From the NCBI RefSeq assembly GCF_902459465.1, contig NC_047065.1, positions 8,129,521 through 8,193,520 on the forward strand: a stretch of DNA of 64,000 nucleotides, in the 5' to 3' direction. Shown piece after piece: positions 61,260 to 64,000 of the stretch. Numbering within the stretch: position 1 is the first letter of the stretch; the number at the start of each line of letters is the position of its first letter. This stretch comes from Asterias rubens. Taxonomy: Eukaryota; Echinodermata; Asteroidea; Forcipulatida; Asteriidae. The position numbers and the translations under genes are program-made. Under the pieces are notes generated by a model that worked only from the letters and a program-made list of their open reading frames with translations, was not told the DNA's origin and searched no databases.

Positions 61260-61619
61260 TTAAGGCTGTGTGTGTGTCTTCACTCTCTTGAAGGCATCTT
61301 TGACCGATGATACATAGATTGGTGATGAAGAGCTTATGTTAATTGTTGAGTGAATATTGTTGATGTCTGGTGATGACTGACATTTCCTTTTATGAGATAA
61401 ATGTAACAGGCGAGCTGCCTTCCCATTGTTGATCTCTGTCAGTACATCCAAATTGTAGATTGCCTGTTTTTTTTTTTGTGAGAAGCAGACTGAAGATCAA
61501 CATCATCTCTGTAGACCTTGTCTTTTTCACAGGTCATCAAGGAAGATGCCTTTGGTGTTTTGATGTCCTTGATGTTCTTGAGTAAGGCCAATATTTCAAC
61601 ACCATGGCTAGACCATACA
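61260..61619 (-). CDS. 3' exon of an unidentified gene, frame broken at an A11 run
   Basis: On the minus strand an acceptor (ATCTACAG) at 61620-61625 opens a frame reading VWSSHGVEILALLK and on for 47 codons to an 11-A run (61477-61467). Continuing needs a shift: 9 or 12 A would join it to a second open frame of 68 codons (from QAIYNLDVL to KTHTQP) and TAA. Both halves are Ser/Lys-rich and share codon character. This reads as one exon with a homopolymer indel, either a sequencing error or a real mutation. I do not recognise the protein. A second strong acceptor downstream (CTCTCCTGCAG, near 61226) opens 24 further codons, so an alternative last exon is possible. The gene converges with ADA, and its upstream exons lie beyond 61.7 kb or off the window. 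Confidence 0.5.
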
Positions 61620-61641
61620 CTGTAGATGTAGAATATAACAC

Positions 61642-61891
61642 CTAGATCGGCCGCGCGTACATATGCGCCATAAACCATACACAAACATTTCTATTTTTTC
61701 ATGGACGCGCTAAAAAGTCGCGTGCTGGTGGCAACGCGCAGAAAATTAACATGGGAGATAGGCCTTTAACCACACTACGGTTGCGCTAAAAGTCACGTAC
61801 TGGTAGAAGATACATGTACACGTTGCAGATAGGCTTATGGCTGCCCCCATGCCAGAACCCGCGTATGTACATGTACGTGCGGCAGATCTAG
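61642..61891. mobile_element. Inverted-repeat element, CTAGATC ends
   Basis: CTAGATCGGCCGCGCGTACA on the left, CGTGCGGCAGATCTAG on the right. CpG-rich inside. It lies just upstream of the 61260-61619 exon. Confidence 0.6.
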
Positions 61892-62187
61892 TTATTTAAT
61901 TCGATATCTATGGGCTAGACTGACTTGGTTTGTGCCATTTCTGTAGTTTGCTTGTATGCCACATTACAACCATGTTGAACATGTTGAGCAACATGTGACA
62001 GCAGTTCTGCTACATGTTTACACATGCTGTTGAGCCTAGTTTAAAAAAATGGTTGAGAGTGTAAAGTTTGGTTGTTTACATTTGACTGCCTTTGTGCATA
62101 AAGAGGAAATAAAAGGTGTCCCCACTTTTAGAACTCAAATGCAACTTGACATGTTATAAAAGGGAATAAATGATGTTCTGTACAAGA

Positions 62188-62259
62188 CGCCTGGTGTGGG
62201 GCTCGAACCCACCACCAAGGATTAATAATCCCATGCTCTACCAACTGAGCTAACCAGGC
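62188..62259 (-). tRNA. tRNA-like gene, Lys-type body with AUU anticodon
   Basis: The minus strand folds as a full cloverleaf: a perfect 7-bp acceptor stem (GCCTGGT/ACCAGGC), a D-arm with A-box TAGCTCAGTTGGTAGAGC, and a perfect 5-bp T-stem with B-box GGTTCGAGCCC. The body matches the metazoan tRNA-Lys(CUU) pattern as I know it. However, the loop is TTATTAA, giving anticodon AUU (Asn codon AAU). The anticodon stem has one mismatch and one G-T pair, and the variable loop is one base short. No CCA is encoded. A TTTT run for Pol III stop lies about 30 bases downstream. It is either an anticodon-changed tRNA or a tRNA pseudogene. Confidence 0.7.
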
Positions 62260-62504
62260 TGTGATTTAATTGTACAGGACAATAAAAATGTGTAAATGTT
62301 TCTGATATTTTAAAGGTTCATCACACAATTAGTTTGGAATGTCTATTAATAATTACTTAAAAAGTAATTTTTTTAAGGATAGCTAGGCATTGTAAATAAA
62401 AAAATTGTTTTAAACAAATAATGGAGAAAAAGTGTGACAGGTTTGGATTTCTTTACAACTAGAGTTAAATTATGTGTACCCACAGTGACTAATGAAAGTA
62501 TTAA

Positions 62505-62862
62505 AGGCAGTGGACACTATTGGTAATTACTCAAAAATAATTATTAGCATAAAATCTTACTTAGTATCCAGTCATGGGGAGAGGTTGATAGTATAAAACA
62601 TTGTGGGAAACGGCTCCCTTTGAAGTGACATAGTTTTTGAGAAAGAAGTAATTTTCAAAGAATTTGATTTGAGGTCCCGAAATCAAGCATCTGAAAGAAC
62701 ACAACTTCATGTGACAAGCGTGTTTTTTCTTCCATTGTTATCTCGCAACTTCGACGACCAGTTGAGTTCAAATTTTCACCGGTTTGTTATTTTCTGCATT
62801 ATGTTGAGATACACCAAGTGAGAAGACTGGTCTTTGATAATAATAACAGTGTCCAGTGTCTT
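62505..62862. mobile_element. TTAA element, family A
   Basis: TTAA at 62501 and 62863. Confidence 0.9.
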
Positions 62863-63249
62863 TTAACTCTCATTATAAATAACTACAGATGCTGTCTGAT
62901 TATGACCGATGGACAATTGTATTCACAACAACCCCTGGAGTGAAATTCACAACATGCATAATATGGAACTCATAAACTAAAATATTGTTTTCTTTTATTA
63001 GTCTTTTTTTTTCAACTTCTTAATACTTTTTCTGCACAGCATCCCATGTCCGCTAACAAAAACACCTTTCCCAAGCTCATACGAACTTGAAACTTCACAC
63101 ATAAATATTTATTTGATTTATTTCTTCTTTACCTATGGGGAAACCTCTCAGTGAAGCACTGTTTTCCAGAGGTGCCCAGCAACTACAAACATTTAAAAAT
63201 TTTAAGTTGTATTAATATAAAAATATATTTATAATAACATATTGATTAA

Positions 63250-63586
63250 AGACACTGGACACTATTGGTAATTGTCAAAGACTAGTCTTCACAGTTGGTG
63301 TATCTCAACATATGCATAAAATAACAAACCTGTGAAAAGTTGAGCTCAATCGGTCATCGAAGTTGAGAGATAATAATGAAAGAAAAAACACCCTTGTCAC
63401 ACAAAGTTGTGTGCTTTCAGATGCTCGACTTCGAGACCTCAAATTCTAAATCTGAGGTCTCGAAATCAAATTCGAGGAAAATGACTTCTTTCTCGAAAAC
63501 GTACACATTACTTTTAGGGAGCCGTTTCTCACAATATCTTACTATAAACCTCTCCCAGTAATTACCAATAGTGTCCACTGCCTTTA
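63250..63586. mobile_element. TTAA element, family A, right part deleted
   Basis: TTAA at 63246; jumps from CCTCTCCCAG straight to the terminal ACCAATAGTGTCCACTGCC. Confidence 0.85.
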
Positions 63587-63838
63587 TGAGCAATATTAAA
63601 AATAGAAAAACAGCCAAATTTAAATAAAGACTATGGATACATGTATATGGTAACAGCACAAAAACTTTACAAGCCAAATATACAATAGAGACAAACAATA
63701 ACGGTTAAAAATCTGGTCCAGCCAGGAAAAACACCACATGCCCAATACATTAAAAACTATCAATTTTTGTACTGAACTTTAAAACTTACTTCAGTGCATG
63801 GCAAGGGAATTTTAGTGTAAGGGGGAGTTGGGTATTAA

Positions 63839-64000
63839 AGGCAGTGGACACTATTGGTAATTACTCAAAATAATTATTAGCATAAAACCTTTCTTGGTGA
63901 CGAGTAATGGGGAGAGGTTAATGGTATAAAACATTGTGAGAAACGGCTCCCTCTGAAGTGCCATAGTGTTCGAGAAAGAAGTAATTTTCCACGAATTTGA
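63839..64000. mobile_element. TTAA element, family A, cut by window end
   Basis: AGGCAGTGGACACTATTGG after TTAA (63835); continues past the last base. Confidence 0.88.

Larger units (their letters stand above)
61892..64000. other. Right edge: tRNA-like gene and TTAA elements
   Basis: The stretches between the tRNA-like gene and the three family A copies hold no recognised exon. Upstream exons of the 61260-61619 gene may lie beyond the window. Confidence 0.4.

Overview
The window looks like nuclear DNA from a marine deuterostome, most likely an echinoderm. It is AT-rich, its genes are split by long introns with GT/AG borders, and it carries tRNA-derived SINEs and a very high load of short palindromic DNA transposons. 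The echinoderm assignment is an inference from the style of the sequence; no species-diagnostic gene is present.

Genes. The one complete and firmly identified gene is a cytosolic-type adenosine deaminase (ADA) on the + strand at 48432-58791: nine coding exons, 361 residues, all zinc and catalytic residues present. On the - strand I see a secreted His-rich protein with two canonical EF-hands (32771-36370, two exons). Also on the - strand are the last three exons of a cysteine-rich protein with two six-cysteine units of nearly the same spacing (24269-27585, 5' end not found). The 3' exon of an unidentified - strand gene lies at 61260-61619 and is frame-shifted at an 11-A run; it converges on ADA. 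A terminal + strand exon with one membrane segment lies at 9065-9285. A broken THAP zinc-finger gene (46777-47016) lies upstream of ADA. A Lys-type tRNA body with an AUU anticodon is at 62188-62259 (-). Several further exon-like stretches are listed at low confidence.

Repeats. About 50 copies or fragments of 200-500 bp foldback elements fill the window. At least six families, distinguished by their ends, sit between TTAA duplications. Three of them (A, B, D) share an internal core; C, E and F do not obviously share it. Copies abut each other through one shared TTAA, and one sits cleanly inside a tRNA-derived SINE, which shows the TTAA duplication directly. Other elements have TA duplications or undefined ones. 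A 21-bp minisatellite (17340-19357) is interrupted by a palindromic composite element that also occurs at 10434-10887.

Layout. 1-9000: TTAA elements and an inverted duplication. 9065-9285: terminal exon. 9.3-17 kb: mostly featureless with a few palindromic elements. 17.3-19.4 kb: minisatellite. 19.6-24.2 kb: TTAA elements. 24.3-27.6 kb: Cys-rich gene. 28.5-32.3 kb: TTAA elements. 32.8-36.4 kb: EF-hand gene. 36.4-46 kb: TTAA elements, a GC-rich island and weak exon candidates. 46.6-48.4 kb: THAP relic and ADA upstream region. 48.4-60 kb: ADA with element-filled introns. 60-64 kb: convergent gene, tRNA-like gene, more elements.
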